Assembly (NCBI RefSeq): GCF_042767895.1
Contig: NC_091571.1
Coordinates: 718,724 to 728,723, forward strand
Origin: Penaeus vannamei
Taxonomy: Eukaryota; Arthropoda; Malacostraca; Decapoda; Penaeidae
Reading direction: 5' to 3'
DNA: 10,000 nt
Below are positions 8,949 through 10,000 of the stretch, one piece after another. The position numbers were made by a program, and so were the translations under genes. The notes under the pieces were generated by a model. The model worked only from the letters and a program-made list of their open reading frames with translations, did not search any database and was not told the DNA's origin. Positions within the stretch are counted from its first letter, which is position 1. The number at the start of each line of letters is the position of its first letter.

Positions 8949-9305
8949 AGCCACAGAATGAAGAAGGTGAAATAACTCTTCTTGGGAGAGGTTATTATTG
9001 CTATCAACATTTTGGTGCGTTTGTCATTGTTATAAACACAGTTTCGTTTTTATTGTCTTTTTCATTATTAGTTTGGTATTGATTTCATATCTTCATTTCA
9101 TATCATTTACCTGTAATTAGTATCATCATTTCTAATGGCATCTGATTTCCTAATTGGTGTTTACCAATAAGAATATAAAAATCGCAGTGGTTTTGAGTAT
9201 GGTAATTGCTTTTTCATTATGCTTCTCCAAAAACACAGACATGTCGGATTCAAGGCCATCAATATTATCAATATCAATCAATATCAATAAAAAAATAATA
9301 TTTCA
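8949..9305. other. Unique AT-rich sequence, no gene seen
   Basis: AT-rich DNA with scattered ATT/ATC words and a repeated AATATCAAT/ATCAATATCAAT motif at about 9260-9290 that runs into AATAAA (9286-9291). The AATAAA lies in a simple AT-rich context with no transcript upstream that I can recognise, so I do not call a polyadenylation site. Confidence 0.55.
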
Positions 9306-9325
9306 AGAGAGAGAGAGAGAGAGAG

Positions 9326-9395
<70 letters not shown>
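9306..9395. repeat. (GA)n-(GATA)8-(GA)n compound microsatellite
   Basis: A GA array (9306-9326), eight perfect GATA tetramers (9327-9358) and a second GA array (9359-9395). The tetramer block is nested symmetrically inside the dinucleotide array. This suggests it arose from one G-to-T change in GAGA, followed by expansion. Confidence 0.97.
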
Positions 9396-9396
<1 letters not shown>

Positions 9397-9659
9397 AGAG
9401 AGATAGCGAGAGACAAACAGAAACAGAGAGACAAAACGATAAAGAAGAAGGGACAGAGCCACACACACACACAAAGCCATCGAAAACAGTCCAGCATTTC
9501 ACTTTATGCCTCTGGAGACAAGGGAGAGAAATGAATATCTGTCGCTGGTTGTTTGGCTTGCGGGGGCGCCGTGAACACAGACATTGTTCTCTCAAACAAA
9601 TTTTTATGAATTAGCTAAGTTGGCGCTCGAAAAAGGCGCTCAATTGGCAGATGATAGTA
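9396..9659. other. Unique sequence with small (CA)7
   Basis: Mostly single-copy-looking DNA with a GA/ACAGAG-rich left edge, (CA)7 at 9460-9473, a GC-rich GCGGGGGCGCCG near 9559-9570, and a 7-bp direct repeat GGCGCTC at 9622-9628 and 9635-9641. No gene, RNA or promoter arrangement is recognised. Confidence 0.55.
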
Positions 9660-9982
9660 GCAGGGGAATAGGAAGAGGGAGGGGAAGGGAGAAGGGGGAG
9701 GGAGGAAGGGAAAGGAGGGGGGCGGGGGGAGTGGGAGGAGGGGAGGGAAAAGGTGGAGGAGGGAAGGAGATAGGAAGGGGCGAAGGGAGAAGGAGAGGGG
9801 AGAAAGGGAAAAGACGGGGGGAGAATGGGAGGGGATAGGAAATGTAAGGAAAGGCGAGAAAGGAAAGGGGAGGGAAATGAAGTAGAGGAGGGGCAGGAAA
9901 GGAAGGGGAATAGGAGGGGAAAAGTAAGAAGGAAGATGAGCAGAAGAGAAGGGGGAAGGGGAGAGGAAGGGAAGGAAGGGGT
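9660..9982. repeat. G/A polypurine block, to near window end
   Basis: About 320 bp of nearly pure purine on the + strand, made of irregular GGGGA, GGAAGG and GAGGGG words with rare T and C. No fixed period is clear. It resembles a degraded relative of the 8206-8948 repeat and is open in a Gly/Arg/Glu-rich frame that I do not call as a gene. The last bases (9983-10000) return to mixed sequence. Confidence 0.9.
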
Positions 9983-10000
9983 GAGGTTGAAGATGTAATA

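Noticed and set aside
7744..9010. Two Pro/Ser/His-rich minus-strand open frames of about 270 codons
   Set aside because: They read the complement of the 31-bp G-rich repeat and the polypurine tract. C-rich DNA lacks stop codons, so long frames are expected without selection.
9286..9291. An AATAAA polyadenylation hexamer
   Set aside because: It sits in a repetitive AT-rich stretch with no recognisable transcript upstream and no GT-rich downstream element.

Overview
The window looks like intergenic or intronic DNA from a large, microsatellite-rich eukaryotic genome. By my coordinates about half of the 10 kb is simple-sequence repeat: long (CT/GA)n, (AT)n, (CA)n, (ATT/ATC)n, (GATA)n, GAA-rich polypurine and a G-rich minisatellite. 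I found no bacterial gene organisation, no convincing protein-coding gene, no rRNA or tRNA gene, no CRISPR array and no transposase or reverse transcriptase. This density and mix of dinucleotide and ATT/ATC repeats is typical of decapod crustaceans, especially penaeid shrimp. That assignment is inferred from composition only.

Layout on the + strand: 1-665 unique; 666-690 (A)25; about 778-926 a decayed tandem repeat with a 15-16 bp period; 1001-1225 (CT)n; 1226-1689 mostly unique; 1690-2230 (ATT/ATC)n; 2277-2654 unique; 2655-3228 a long polypyrimidine block; 3229-3479 unique; 3480-3790 a compound (AT)77-(GC)-(CA)-(CAGA)-(GA)31 microsatellite; 3791-3971 unique; 3972-4148 (CA)n/(TA)n; 4149-4843 the longest ordinary, CpG-bearing single-copy stretch; 4844-5190 (CA)-(AT)-(GATA/TACA); 5191-5761 unique; 5762-5905 (CT)n; 6000-6414 (GA)n; 6415-6690 unique; 6691-6933 (TG), (CTAT), (CA)n, (AT)n; 7081-7690 (AAT/GAT)n; 7750-8008 GAA-rich polypurine; 8009-8205 a CpG-rich single-copy island; 8206-8948 a G-rich minisatellite of about 31 bp period; 8949-9305 unique; 9306-9395 (GA)-(GATA)8-(GA); 9396-9659 unique; 9660-9982 a G/A polypurine block.

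The best candidate for function is 4149-4620. It holds a CCAAT box (CCAATCAG), an E-box, a TATA box (TATAAAA) at a sensible distance, and, about 75 bp beyond the predicted start, a GTAAGT splice donor. Together these resemble a RNA polymerase II promoter with a short first exon on the + strand. About 190 bp inside the presumed first intron lies a triple GAAAC repeat at exact 6-bp spacing that contains a full ISRE/IRF-type site. If the model is right, most of the rest of the window would be first-intron sequence. This is a hypothesis from motif spacing, with no protein evidence.

A second large-scale pattern is strand asymmetry. The long polypyrimidine tracts on the + strand lie left of about 5.9 kb and the long polypurine tracts lie right of it, with a sharp switch between 5905 and 6000. 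All of the long open frames here are low-complexity translations of repeats (poly-Ser/Leu, Arg/Glu, Tyr/Ile, Thr/His, Asn/Asp, Pro) and are not annotated as genes.
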